Counted from the stretch's first letter, positions 43,761 through 54,146 are shown. The stretch: DNA of 64,000 nucleotides from Neoarius graeffei (GCF_027579695.1 NC_083589.1:35023335-35087334); one strand, 5' to 3'. The notes: a model not told the origin generated them from the letters alone. Translations and numbers: made by a program.

Positions 43761-44394
43761 ACAAATGCGTGAAAATCCCCCAGGTAAGAACTGAAAGATT
43801 ATTAGCTGGCTACAAAAGTGCTTACAAGCTGCAATACTTGCCAAAGGGGGTGTTACTAGGTACTGACCATGCAGGGTGCCCAAACTTTTGGTTCGGGCCC
43901 TTTTCCTTTGTCATTTTGAAAATGTAAAAGATGAAAATAAAAAATTGTTTTTGCTTTAAATATAAAGGGAATGAGTCATCTTTAACTTTATGCCTTTTGG
44001 AGATCATTTCATCTTCAACTTGCTTAACTGTTCACAGTAACAGCAATTTTGACCAGGGGTGCCCAAACTTTTGCATACCACTGTATGTTTTTCATAAAAC
44101 AATAACATTTCTCAGTTTCAACATTTGATATGTTCTCTTTGTACTATTTTCAATAAATTATCATGTGACTTGCAAATCATCACATGATCTTTAATTACGT
44201 TTTATACAGTGCCCCAACTTTTTTGGAATTGGAGTTGTAGGAATTTTATCAGTCACATGAGTGGAGTAGCTGTTACCACATAAACATTGACTATTTTCTA
44301 GTAACAGTACCTCCTGCTGTGCATTTTATCCATTTGTTGTTACATCTGATGTTGTGGAACATCAAAAAACAACCTAGTTCCTGATCTCACTCAC

Positions 44395-44560
44395 ATTATT
44401 CATTACATATAGCATATGCTCTTATTCAGAGCGATGTACAAAGAGCACATACATACCCAGCACCTAAGGAGCAGTTGGGGGTTAGGTGCCTTGCTCAAGA
44501 GCACGTTAACCATGGCTTTTCCTGCCATTCCTGGGAATTGAACCAGCAACCTTTTGGGCC
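44395..44560 (-). repeat. SINE with L2-like tail (duplicate of 30712-30880)
   Basis: The same SINE at the same offset as in the 30110 block, with a few substitutions. Confidence 0.7.
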
Positions 44561-44764
44561 AAAGGCTTCTTTTCTTACCTTTAGGGGATGGCTGCCCTAT
44601 AAAGCAGCTATAAACAGTCTGTCCCTCACCACCTGCACTTTTTCTCTCTCTAAATTAGTAAGTAAGTAAGTAAACAAACAAACAAACAGCTTTTCATATT
44701 ACTGGAAAAAAGAAAGAAAGTCTCTACTTCTGTTCAAATGATTGCTTTGCCTTTGACTGTTATA

Positions 44765-45135
44765 CTGGACATGGGTCTCCAGTCCTTGCATAAACACTAA
44801 ATAAATGCTACCTTACAGAAAACATCACCATATCAATGATTACTCAGGTTTTAAAATGGTTTATGTGGAAAGTCCACTGTATGAGTCCCCATGTAACGAT
44901 AACATTTAAGAATGAGCTCATTAACATAAACCTATGATCTGCAGTTGCACTAATGTCAAAGCTGCTCTTATAGAAAATTAATCAACACCTTCTGACAAAT
45001 CACAATCCAAAATTCAACATTACTGTCTTATAAATTGCACTATTCAGAAGGAACAGCCTGTTCCAATCTGTGGCTTGACCACATAAATGAAGAACAGTTT
45101 CATCCAAAGACAATCTGTCAATTTCAGTGCCACAC
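44765..45135. repeat. Non-coding stretch with an old dispersed repeat
   Basis: The word GCTGCTCTTATAGAAAATTA with its surroundings (44955-45050) reappears at about 63205-63275, so an old unassigned repeat lies here. No further thrombospondin exon was found. Confidence 0.45.
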
Positions 45136-45393
45136 CTGCATTCTGACAAAGTTCCTTTCTCCATTACAGACCTCCACAGACTCCACCTTTGAAGGCAGTC
45201 TGGCCAATGAGGACAGCCCGTGGGCGGAATCAATCAGACAGCAGTTAATGTAGAGCTCAAAGCTCATGTGGATCTGTCTGAATGAATCTGTCCACTCTGA
45301 GGATGAATGACTGGCTCCGTCCATTGGAGAGGGCGGGGTTATGCAGATTCACTGAGTGGAGCTTCCCATCAGAGTGCAAATACCTTACTAGCA
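45136..45393 (-). pseudogene. thbs3: Thrombospondin-3-like N-terminal domain exon (second)
   Basis: The acceptor CCCTCTAG|TGCTAG and donor ATGCAG|GTGTGG are intact. The product starts VLVRYLHSDGKLHSVNLHNP and continues to RSQSFILRV, the laminin-G-like N-terminal domain of subgroup B thrombospondins (VLVRY and VNL point to thbs3 rather than thbs4). After QTDP the frame shifts by one base and continues as FELYINCCLIDSAHGLSSLA and FVRMQ. The exon is 258 bp, one base over a whole number of codons, so the frame is broken. In a working gene this domain is extracellular and helps matrix and receptor binding. Confidence 0.8.
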
Positions 45394-45399
45394 CTAGAG

Positions 45400-45780
45400 G
45401 GGCAAAGACAGACAGTTGGACACAGAGAGACAGACAGATATATGGACAGAAAAAAGACAGCCAATGAGACAGACAGACATGCAAAGAGACAGGCAGACAG
45501 AAGGACAGAGAGAGACAAATGGACAAAAAGAGGGACAGAGAGAGAGAGAGAGAGGAACAGAAAGGCACAAAGAGACAGATCGACAGAGGGACAGAGAGGC
45601 ATAGACAGTGGGACTGAGAGACAGAGAAACAGACAATGGGACACAGAAATCTAGACAGAAAAACAGAGACATGGAGAGACAGAGAGACAAACAGACAAAA
45701 GGAGATACAGGAGACAAGAGAGAAAGGGAGAGAGAAGGACACAGAGAACAGTAAATGTGACACAGAGACAGTAGATGTGA
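45400..45780. repeat. GACAGA/GAGA-rich degenerate microsatellite
   Basis: A purine-rich run of GACAGAGAG-type units fills the intron between the two thrombospondin-like exons. Long open frames on both strands here are artefacts of the repeat. Confidence 0.85.
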
Positions 45781-45841
45781 AATAAAAGCAAGCACGGTGA
45801 TCTCAGCATGTGTGAGAGACTTTCAGTGAGACTCTCAGTAC

Positions 45842-46054
45842 CTTTAGTAATCTTGCCGATAATGGTGATCTCCAGGTATTTCTTGCCGTTGTCTCTGCTG
45901 TAGATTCCAAACAGCACACCGCTCAGTGTAGGATGGAGATGGAAAGTGGAAGACATGTACACTTCCTTCATTTTCCCCAAACCTTCCACCTAATCCGACA
46001 CCACTGCCACCATCCGAGCAGTGCCACTCAGCGCCAACGCATCAATCACTGCAG
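45842..46054 (-). pseudogene. thbs3: Thrombospondin-3-like N-terminal domain exon (first)
   Basis: The acceptor CCCTCAG|CTGCAG and donor CTAAAG|GTACTG bound 213 bp in the right phase for the next exon. It reads AVIDALALSGTARMVAVVSD, then a TAG (45990-45992), then MKEVYMSSTFHLHPTLSGVL and FGIYSRDNGKKYLEITIIGK. The stop lies in the middle of the domain. No signal-peptide exon was found to the right, and no EGF, type 3 or C-terminal exons to the left within the window. Confidence 0.8.
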
Positions 46055-46416
46055 CTGAGGGTTGGAGAGGAACAACTTCAATACAATTACACAGTAATCT
46101 TCACAGCATTTATACTGTAATTCTGCAAATATACTGCAGTACAACAAAAGCATCCTGTACAGTATTTACTGCTTTACTACTCCAGATTTCTCATGAATAT
46201 AACATTGCTAGAAAATGGCAAGTGAAAAAAAATCTCTTGATTTTTAGTCTTTTGATGCTAACAGTAAAAACATGACCTGTAACAGCCACTAACTTCTCTC
46301 AGGAATAGCGAAAATACAGCAGCAAACAAATAATCCAGCACCAGAATCACTAAACACATCACAAATATTACAATATGCACATATTTTTAGGGTGTTTGAG
46401 GATGGGGTTTTCCTTA
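46055..46416. other. Non-coding stretch
   Basis: No gene or repeat recognised. Confidence 0.5.
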
Positions 46417-46867
46417 AAACCACTCACAACCCACTGTACATGCTATTACGGGTGGTCTACGGTAAAAAATTTGGCAAAACTGTGCTTGAGACTTGCGCGA
46501 CGCTTGCGTGTGTTCAGCGCCGTAGAAGGTCGCAGACTGGCTGTGGAGATTTTTGGTCCTTCACATACAAATTCTACAGGTCTTGCAAAAAATCAAGAAT
46601 GCATACACTACATACGGGACCCATACTCCTTTTGTATGCCTGAACCAAGTCAGCAGCATGGCTAGTAGGGGCTTTGCAATGACAGTAAGACGCACGAGTG
46701 ACGCACGATCATTGTATGAGTGACGTGCCTCAGAAGTACTACACAAGTATTCCATACTTGCTATTTGTGCAGCCCCCAAGACAGAAGTACATCTCACTTT
46801 CTACCCCTATGTGTGGCGTGCACACAGCGCACGTGACCCGCACGCAACACGAGGGGCAAGACTCTGG

Positions 46868-46877
46868 GTATATATAT
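46868..46877 (+). promoter_or_regulatory. TATA box of the second mini-gene
   Basis: GGTATATATATTGG lies about 65 bp before the ATG at 46935, a distance fitting a core promoter with a short leader. Confidence 0.45.
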
Positions 46878-46934
46878 TGGGAGAGGAACCAAGGAACCGA
46901 TTATGTAGCATATAGCATTGTAGAAGGGAAGAAG

Positions 46935-47048
46935 ATGGCTGTCGCCATACCGCCGGAACAACTGAGAGAGTTGGACCTTTATAGGCAGATGATAGAAGCT
47001 GAGGAGCAGCACGAAGCGATATTGGCTTTGCTAATACAGGAACACTGA
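46935..47048 (+). CDS. 37-codon leucine/glutamate-rich reading frame
   Basis: It starts MAVAIPPEQLRELDLYRQMI and runs as an acidic amphipathic helix to LLIQEH and a TGA. It is too short for a fold. Its place after a TATA box inside a TTA-flanked element suggests the leftover start of a transposase gene. Translation is unproven. Confidence 0.35.
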   Translation: MAVAIPPEQLRELDLYRQMIEAEEQHEAILALLIQEH

Positions 47049-47284
47049 TGTCAGAACACGAGGCAGCAGAGGCGGTGGCCTCTGTCCCCTCTTTTCCCAA
47101 TCACTTCCTCTCTCTTATCCTCTGCCGAATGCAACCTGTACTTGACAAGTACTTTGCCCATACTCCTCCCCCAAACTTTCTCCCGGGTTCACTGCGACCC
47201 TGCGGCATGGCTGCAAGCTACGTACCAAACCCTGCGACCTGTGCATGTCCAAAACACTGACGGCAGGTTGTGAGTGTGGCATTA

Positions 47285-48120
47285 ACCAGGGACCCTGGAG
47301 CTGTGAGACAGATGTGAGACATCTTTAACATGATCATTAAGAGAAACTGTTTTTCATTGTTTTACAGTATCAGCAGTTAAATGGGCTTTTTTATGTTTTA
47401 AAAGCACATTTTAATTGTTTTGATTAATCTTTTACCATCCATGCTTACATTTATGGCTTTCCATACTGTAAAAGAAAGAAGAAAAAAGTGCTAGGTGATT
47501 CACTTTATTCAATTACAAGCTAAATGTCTGTCTGTCTGTCTGTCTGTCTGTCTGCTGCCATGCTCATGGTTTAGGGTCAGCAATCCAGGAAGCCATCAAC
47601 TAACTTCCATGAATTCTCTTGGATGATTATAGCACACTGGAGGGACAAATGACAGTCTACAACAGCAGAAAGAAAATGGTTGAAATGGGACAAGATATGT
47701 GATGTGAGCTGTTTTTTTTTAACTTTCTAAAAGCAAGCATATTGGCTAGATTTTAGGTTTTATGTATTCCTGCACAACTTGGCAGACTTTGAAAAACGTT
47801 GGATTGTAAAGTAGTGTTAATAATGATGAATGATTGGTCCTACGGTCAGTTACACAACAGTTTGGATTTACATCTCAGATAGATGCTAAATTGTCTTCAC
47901 AGAAAGAGCTATAGGGATAGCCTACTTGCTTTTACAAAGTGTCATTTTATGTGATAGCAATAGCAAATACTTTGCACTTTTAATTGAATCTTATTGCTTT
48001 GAATGATCACTTTCATGCAGCGTTAAATCGATCGTGTTTGTGTAGGTTATATCTAGATTCTGTAGAAAAATTGAAAGGTGGTCAACACTGAAAAAAATCG
48101 AACTCAGCAGTGAACGTCGA
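47285..48120. other. Non-coding stretch with (CTGT)n
   Basis: A (GTCT)n run of about eight units lies at 47525-47556. Nothing else was recognised. Confidence 0.6.
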
Positions 48121-48127
48121 GTCGGTT

Positions 48128-48250
48128 TATGGTCATTTAGCACAAAAGTCTTTTCACACAAGTCATTTAACACAAATCTGAAGACATTTAGCATAAATCT
48201 AAAAACATTTAACACACAACTGAAGACATTTAGCACAAATCTGCAGTCCT
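48128..48250. repeat. Short tandem repeat, about 23-bp unit
   Basis: About five degenerate copies of ACATTTAGCACAAATCTGAA (variants TTTAACACAAATCTGAAG, TTTAGCATAAATCTAAAA) follow one another. Confidence 0.75.
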
Positions 48251-48484
48251 ATCTCAAACAGTAGGCTAGATGGTGAAGATTTTCACTTTTGCTATTTCAC
48301 TATTGTTCCTTTTAATTGAGCATGTGCAAGAAACAGGTGTTGCTGCATCTATTTTAATGACCTGTTGTGGCTTATCAACCATGGCAAATTTCACCTTCAC
48401 CAAGCAATCTAAAACTGTTGTTGTAAGAACAATGGGATCCAATGTCAGTTTTGAAGATCACAGGCATTCAATGTCAGTTTTCAG

Positions 48485-49002
48485 CCTTGTCTTTTGCATA
48501 CAGAGATTTCTCCAGATTCTCTGAATCTTTTAATGAGATTATGGACCATAGATGATGTGATACCCAAATTCTTTGAAGTTTTACATTGAGGAATGTTATT
48601 CTTAAATTGTTGCACTGTTTGCCCACGCACTCTTTCACAGAGCAGTGAACCCCTCCCTGTCTTTACTTCTAAGAGACTCTGCTTTTCTGGGATGCTCTTT
48701 TTATACCCAATCATGTTACTGACCTGTTGCCAATTAACCAAATTTGGTTTTTTTTTTAGCATTACACAACTTTTTCAGCCTTTTGTTGCCCCGTCCCAAC
48801 TTTTCTGAAACGTGTTGCTGACAATAAATTCAAAATGAGCATATATTTTTCCAAAATACAAAAAAAATTCTCAGTTTCAACATTTGATATGTTGTCTTTG
48901 TACTATTTTCAATGAAATATAGGGTTTTCGTGATTTGCAAATCTTCACATTCCGTTTTTATTGATATTTTACAGTGTCCCAACTTTTTGGAAATTGTGGT
49001 TG
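48485..49002 (-). mobile_element. Tc1-type fragment (right end and N-terminus)
   Basis: The minus strand carries a transposase N-terminus (TGRGSLLCERVRGQTVQQFK and [20 protein letters not shown], 48481-48762) and the outer end GTCCCAACTTTTTGGAAATT before TA. It is cut off at about 48485 where the catalytic part would follow. Confidence 0.8.
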
Positions 49003-49199
49003 TAGAATTTTTCAGAAAAGAGAAATGTCTAAGAAAGATTCCACATAATTTTCACAATAGAATGCAATCATCTATCATCTAAGCAATAAAGATATGATGA
49101 AAAAAGTACAGATTTATCCATCGTATGAAATCACTTGAAATTGGGACAACTGGTATGGGGGATGGGATGTCGGTCCATTGCAGGACATCATGAAATATA

Positions 49200-50797
49200 C
49201 AGTGGTGCTTGAAAGTTTGTGAACCCTTTAGAATTTTCTATATTTCTGCATAAATTTGACCTAAAACATAATCAGATTTTCACACAAGTCCTAAAAGTAG
49301 ATAAAGAGAACCCAGTTAAACAAATGAGACAAAAATATTATACTTGGTCATTTATTTATTGAGGAAAATGATCCAATATTACATATCTGTGAGTGGCAAA
49401 AGTATGTGAACCTCTAAGATTAGCAATTAATTTGAAGGTGAAATTAGAGTCTGGTGTTTTCAATCAGTGGGATGACAATCAGGTGTGAGTGGGCACCCTG
49501 TTTTATTTAAAGAACAGGGATCTATCAAAGTCTGATCTTCACAACACGTGTTTGTGGAAGTGTATCATGGTATGAACAAAGGAGATTTCTGAGGGCCTCA
49601 GAAAAAGCGTTGTTGATGCTCATCAGGCTGGAAAAAGGTTACAAAACCATCTCTAAAGAGTTTGGACTCCACCAATCCACAGTCAGACAGATTGTGTACA
49701 AATGGAGGAAATTCAAGACCATTGTTACCCTCCTCAGGAGTGGTCGACCAACAAAGATCACTCCAAGAGCAAGGTATGCAATAGTCGGCGAGGTCACAAA
49801 GGACCCCAGGGTAACTTCTAAGCAACTGAAGGCCTCTCTCACATTGGTTAATGTTAATGTTCATGAGTCCACCATCAGGAGAACACTGAACAACAATGGT
49901 GTACATGGCAGGGTTGCAAGGTGAAAGCCACTGCTCTCCAAAAAGAACATTGCTGCTTGTCTGCAGTTTGCTAAAGATCACATGGACAAGCCAGAAGGCT
50001 ATTGGAAAAATGTTTTGTGGATGGAGGAGAACAAAATAGAATTTTTTGGTTGAAATGAGAAGCGTTATGTTTGGAGAAAGGAAAACAGTGCATTCCAGCA
50101 TAAGAACCTTATCCCATCTGTGAAACATGGTGGTTTGGGCCTGTTTTGCTGCATCTGGGCCAGGACGGCTTGCCATCATTGATGGAACAATGAATTCTGA
50201 ATTATATCAGCAAATTCTAAAGGAAAATGTCAGGACATCTGTCCATGAACTGAATCTCAAGAGAAGGTGGGTCGTGCAGCAAGACAACGACCCTAAGCAC
50301 ACAAGTCGTTCTACCAAAGAATGGTTAAAGAAGAATAAAGCGAATGTTTTGGAATGGCCTAGTCAAAGTCCTGACCTTAATCCAGTTGAAATGTTGTGGA
50401 AGGACCTGAAGTGAGCAGTTCATGTGAGGAAACCCACCAACATCCCAGAGTTGAAGCTGTTCTGTACGGAGGAACGGGCTAAAATTCCTCCAAGCCGGTG
50501 TGCAGGACTGATGAACAGTTACCGGAAACGTTTAGTTGCAGTTATTGCTGCACAAGGGGGTCACACCTGATACTGAAAGCAAAGGTTCACATACTTTTGC
50601 CACTCACAGATATGTAATATTGGATCATTTTCTTCAATAAATAAATGACCAAGTATAATATTTTTTGTCTCATTTGTTTAACTGGGTTCTCTTTATCTAC
50701 TTTTAGGACTTGTGTGAAAATCTGATGATGTTTTAGGTCATATTTATGCAGAAATATAGAAAATTCTAAAGGGTTCACAAACTTTCAAGCACCACTG
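49200..50797 (+). mobile_element. Tc1-type transposon, family C, copy 1
   Basis: The ends CAGTGGTGCTTGAAAGTTTG and CAAACTTTCAAGCACCACTG are perfect inverted repeats between TA at 49198-49199 and 50798-50799. The inner terminal repeats extend more than 60 bp. The length is 1598 bp. Confidence 0.93.
49560..50555 (+). pseudogene. Family C transposase, decayed
   Basis: The readable parts are a helix-turn-helix (GLHQSTVRQIVYKWRKFKTI), a GRPTKI linker, LWMEENKIEFF (the first catalytic Asp changed to Glu), VVQQDNDPKHTSRSTKEWLK and SPDLNPVEMLWKDLK. Stops follow GRVAR, EFFG and KDLK, and there are at least two frame changes. Confidence 0.85.
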
Positions 50798-50799
50798 TA

Positions 50800-51486
50800 C
50801 ATTTGTCACCAAGTTTTAGTGTGTCTGTGACCAGACAGTTATACAGGTATGGTGGCAAGCAGTGAGCAGACAGACAAAGCTTAAGTTTCAATAAATTCTT
50901 ATTATTTAAAGTTAACAGTAGATGCACCTGTAATTCAAAAACATTAAAATGACAACCCCTGCAAAAAAAATCCTTTAAAACTCAGTCCATGCAATAACTA
51001 AAATCAGCGCGATCCCACCACCAGAGCACAGCAGAAGCAGCAAGCCAGCAAGCAAGCAACACGCGGCCAGCAGCAATCCCAGCAACCAGCAAGCAAGGCG
51101 ATTAAGCAGTAGCAAGCGATCCCAAAATCAGCAGCAGTTAGCTTAGCATAACATGCTCGGTACCGTCCCTTCCAATCAGCTCCTCCTCCCTACATCAGGT
51201 TGGCACTGAACGATGCCTCCGAGGGAGAGAAAGAGAGAAAGAGGGTCTCAACAGTGGAGAGTGCCGTCACAGCCAACAGAATAATGGGTAGGCAATGTAG
51301 CTCAAAAATGTACTTACTTTGCCTGGGTGTGGCTTAACCACGACCCAGATGAAATATCAAACATGTTGTACACACACAATGTGGAAACCACAGTTGAATG
51401 CCGGCACCCTCCGTTGCGCTCCGCTTGCTCTGCCGTGCTCTCTTTCCTGGTTGGTCGCGTCCCATTCTTCCTCGCTGGACCCCTAT
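50800..51486. other. Non-coding stretch
   Basis: It contains AGCAAGCAAGC-type short repeats near 51030-51110. The flanks of the ISL2EU-like insertion (51200-51480 and 52980-53150) could belong to one older repeat, which was not identified. Confidence 0.45.
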
Positions 51487-51563
51487 AGACCCTTTTCAGT
51501 CACGTGACCTTCGTAAACGTGACCGCCATTTTGGACATGTAGTGGACTTCGGCTCGAATCGGT

Positions 51564-52040
51564 TTGAATGCAAGGAAGGCGACAAACGAAAAACATAAAA
51601 GAAAAAGGAGCGAGATGCAGAAAACACCTTTACTATCCAGCGACGTAGGGCATTTACAGGGCGAGCAGAGGGAGAGGTATTTGCAAAAATTGAGGTTAGC
51701 AGGCTTAGAGAACGACGTTTACCTGCTTCCACCAGGATTGTTCACTGACGTATGGAAGTACACGAAGCCCTCGTCTTTACCTGACTTCGGCCCACATGAT
51801 CTGTATACCTATGTCGTTAAAAACCCATCGCCATACACAGGTATTGATCTGAAAGCGTATAAGAGTTTGGATGCCTACAAATATTTTGTGTCAGGCTGGG
51901 TAACATGCTTACATCAGTGGGTCGTCCCTGGAGCCGGTGGTCGCCATCTTATTACAGCTAAGGTTTGTTCACATTTTCATTTACTTTCGGTCCTCAGGAT
52001 AAACAAAATGTTATTAAATGTCATTGAAATAACTTCTTAG
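51564..52040 (+). pseudogene. YqaJ-associated N-terminal protein fragment
   Basis: The 158-codon frame contains KRKRSEMQKTPLLSSDVGHL, VWKYTKPSSLPDFGPHDLYT and YVVKNPSPYTGIDLKAYKSL then YKYFVSGWV. These are typical of the region ahead of YqaJ-type nuclease domains in transposon-derived fish proteins; this is a recalled resemblance. The last 25 residues probably read through a former splice site (TTACAGCTAAG|GTTTGT). No nuclease motif is present. Confidence 0.6.
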
Positions 52041-52152
52041 TCTGTTGAGACATGGCCCGTTATAAATTTGCTGTTACCAGGCAATGACCAAGAACTGTAT
52101 CATTAGGGTCGGTGTCTGTGTTGTAGCAGTGTACTAGCAGCTAGCTGTTAGC

Positions 52153-52570
52153 ACTAGCTAATGTCAACAACATAGTAGCTAGTATGTTACTGTAGCAATG
52201 TTTACGTTCAGTCATTTGGATGACTGTTAAAACCTTTCAGTCTCAAGTTTTTCGTTTACTGTAATTATGATCCGGCAGCTATTTACACCGGATCCAGTGT
52301 AAATAGCTGCCGGAGCCAACATCCGAGCTTGCCGGAGCGCACTCCGGCTTGCTCCCAGCTGGAGCGCGCTCCGGCAAGCTCGGACGTTGGCTCCGGCAGC
52401 TATTTACACTGGATCCAGTGTAAATAGCTGCCGGATCATAATTACAGTAAACTAGTAAATACAGTAAAGGAAAAACTTGAGACTAAAAGGTTTTAACAGT
52501 CATCTAAATGACTGAACGTAAACATTGCTACAGTAACATACTAGCTACTATGTTGTTGACATTAGCTAGT
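52153..52570. repeat. Long palindrome, about 190-bp arms
   Basis: The left arm begins ACTAGCTAATGTCAACAACA (52153) and the right arm ends with its complement TGTTGTTGACATTAGCTAGT (52570). The arms match almost throughout and meet around 52345-52370. Inside each arm is a smaller palindrome, GGCAGCTATTTACAC ... GTGTAAATAGCTGCC around GGATCC, so hairpins are nested within a hairpin. Confidence 0.9.
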
Positions 52571-52616
52571 CAACAATAGCTACTACAGAAGAACAAAGAG
52601 GTTACAATGGGTTATT

Positions 52617-52847
52617 TTAACCTATTTGGTTACACACTCGCTGCCACAGAATGTTAACAGCAATGTAATGCCTTTTCTGGCTAATTTTATTCGTCTTACC
52701 TCCAACAAAGTGGTCACTACACAAGCGTTGGTATGCCGCTATCCATCTTCTCCGTCGGTCAGCATCTGTCGGGATCCAATTAAATGATAAACCTTGCCTT
52801 GTTTGTTGATGGTTACTACATCCAGGTGCACAATAATACAGTGGCAT
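52617..52847 (-). pseudogene. THAP-type zinc finger fragment
   Basis: It starts MPLYYCAPGCSNHQQTRQGL, then SFNWIPTDADRRRRWIAAYQ and LCSDHFVGGK. This matches the THAP pattern C-x(2-4)-C ... F-P ... W ... C-x2-H. Only about seven residues separate the tryptophan and the third ligand, where some 15-20 are usual, so an internal deletion is likely. THAP domains bind DNA and start several transposases. No catalytic domain follows. Confidence 0.7.
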
Positions 52848-53019
52848 GATGGAAGTCTTGCTGAAAGTAAAAACTTTCTTTGCTGCCGTTCCTCAATGTT
52901 GGCTGTGGTAAACTACTGGTAGTACATGTCCAAAATGGCGGCCGCGTTTGTCGTGACGTCACGTGAAAAGGGTCTATAAATAGGAAAAAAACACGCCTAC
53001 CCCACCTGTCCCCCAATCA

Positions 53020-53690
53020 GTCTTTCCACGTTTGTAATAGAATAATTGACTTTGCCATTGTCCGATCATAAGGAACACCTGTGAGTTGTTTAGTTTCAGG
53101 CCACACACTAAATTAGATTACACAGCAAACAATCACAGCAACCGTGGATTACACAGCACACACACAAAAAAAAGCACACTGTGACACATTCACAAATTCA
53201 TTTACATATACAGTACACTATATGGCCATATGTACGCAGATGTTTGGCTATCACACCCATATGTGCTTGTTGAAAATACCATTCCAAGACTATGGAGTAT
53301 GTATATATGGAGTATGGAGTTGGTGTCATCCCCTCCTTCCCACCCCCACTGTTATAAGAGTCTTTCCACTCTTCTGGGAAGGCTTTCCACAAGATTTTGA
53401 AATGTGGCTGTGAAGATTTCCTCATCCAGCTATAGGAGCATTCATAAGGTCAGGCACTGATGTTAAGCAAGGAGGCCTGGCATGCAATTGGTGTTCCAAT
53501 ACATCAGTATCTTTATCCATATTTCCAGCCTTATCATGCTGGAAAAGATTCCATCTAGGCTTCCTTAGTTCCAGTGAAAGGAAAACATAATAATCATCAA
53601 AAGAAATTCTTGGCAACTGTGTGCTTCCAACTTTGTGGCAACAGATTGAGGAAGGCTTACTGTACCACTGTCTACACTGTGTAGTGTAAG
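53020..53690. other. Non-coding stretch
   Basis: No gene or clear repeat recognised. Confidence 0.5.
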
Positions 53691-53704
53691 CAATTCAATT
53701 AGAA

Positions 53705-54005
53705 AGAGAGGTGGCACAGTGAGACAACAGGTAGCGCTCCAAGGTCTGGAGTTTGGTCCTAAGATCCATTTACTGTGTGTTCTTCCTGTGTCCACATGGG
53801 CTTTCTCCCATTTCCCAGAAACAAGTTGGTAGGTAGATAAGCTTCTTTAAGCGACCCATAAGTGTGAAAATGTGTATGTGTGTGGTGCCCTGAGATGGAG
53901 TCATGTTTCATCTGGGGTTTATCCTTGCCTTGCATCCAGTGTTCTCAGAATAGAATCCAAATCTGTTGCACTTTAACCCTGACCAGGAAAAAGTGGTTAC
54001 TGAAG
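53705..54005 (+). repeat. Ancient SINE relic
   Basis: A diverged tRNA-derived SINE keeps GAGGTGGCACAGTGAGACAA, GTCCACATGGGCTTTCTCCC and a CCCTGACCAGGAAAAAGTGG end. Confidence 0.5.
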
Positions 54006-54093
54006 ATAAAGTAATGAATAGAATTAGGAAACATCTCATTTTAATCCCCTTTTATCGTTCACATAATAGAAAAAAATATGCTGTGTAATTATG

Positions 54094-54146
<53 letters not shown>

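Larger units (their letters stand above)
38265..43835 (+). pseudogene. Tc1-A transposase split by two insertions
   Basis: The N-terminal part (AEEGSKNVAKCFQVAVSSDH) ends at the LTR element. The middle (41683-42168) carries LWTDEIKIELFG with the first aspartate and stops at a TAA just before DDDPKHTS. The third motif SPDLKSIENLWIDLKRA is intact. The tail after the second insertion reads VKIPQVRTERLLAGYK (43768-43820). Confidence 0.85.
37843..44083 (+). mobile_element. Tc1-type element A, nested in B
   Basis: Ends CAGTGGCATGCAAAAGTTTG and CAAACTTTTGCATACCACTG are inverted and flanked by TA at 37841-37842 and 44084-44085. It is itself interrupted by an LTR element (38363-41575) and a DNA transposon (42363-43760). 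The remaining Tc1 sequence is about 1.6 kb, the family norm. Confidence 0.88.
36880..44237 (+). mobile_element. Tc1-type element B (outermost of the nested stack)
   Basis: Left end CAACCCCAGTTCCAAAAAA after TA (36878-36879) and right end TTTGGAATTGGAGTTG before TA (44238-44239) are inverted. Between 37841 and 44085 it is interrupted by element A. Its own transposase (about 37290-37790) is a decayed C-terminal half. Confidence 0.82.
46417..47281 (+). mobile_element. Harbinger-like non-autonomous element with promoter
   Basis: The ends AAACCACTCACAACCCACTG and GGTTGTGAGTGTGGCA are inverted, and TTA flanks them at 46414-46416 and 47282-47284. Inside are a TATA box and a short reading frame but no catalytic domain. 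The layout parallels 12433-13876, though the sequences differ. Confidence 0.65.
51487..52975 (+). mobile_element. ISL2EU-like DNA transposon with THAP and YqaJ-associated remnants
   Basis: The ends AGACCCTTTTCAGTCACGTG and CACGTGAAAAGGGTCT are inverted, followed inward by CCGCCATTTTGGACATGTA and TACATGTCCAAAATGGCGG. AT is duplicated at 51485-51486 and 52976-52977. A YqaJ-associated frame reads rightward from the left end and a THAP-type frame reads leftward from the right end, with a long palindrome between them. That two-gene convergent layout fits ISL2EU elements with the middle lost. Confidence 0.75.

Noticed and set aside
45257..45795. Long serine/leucine-rich open frames in the 45.3-45.8 kb stretch
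   Set aside because: They are translations of a GACAGA-type microsatellite in several frames; only the short part overlapping the exon at 45136-45393 is meaningful.
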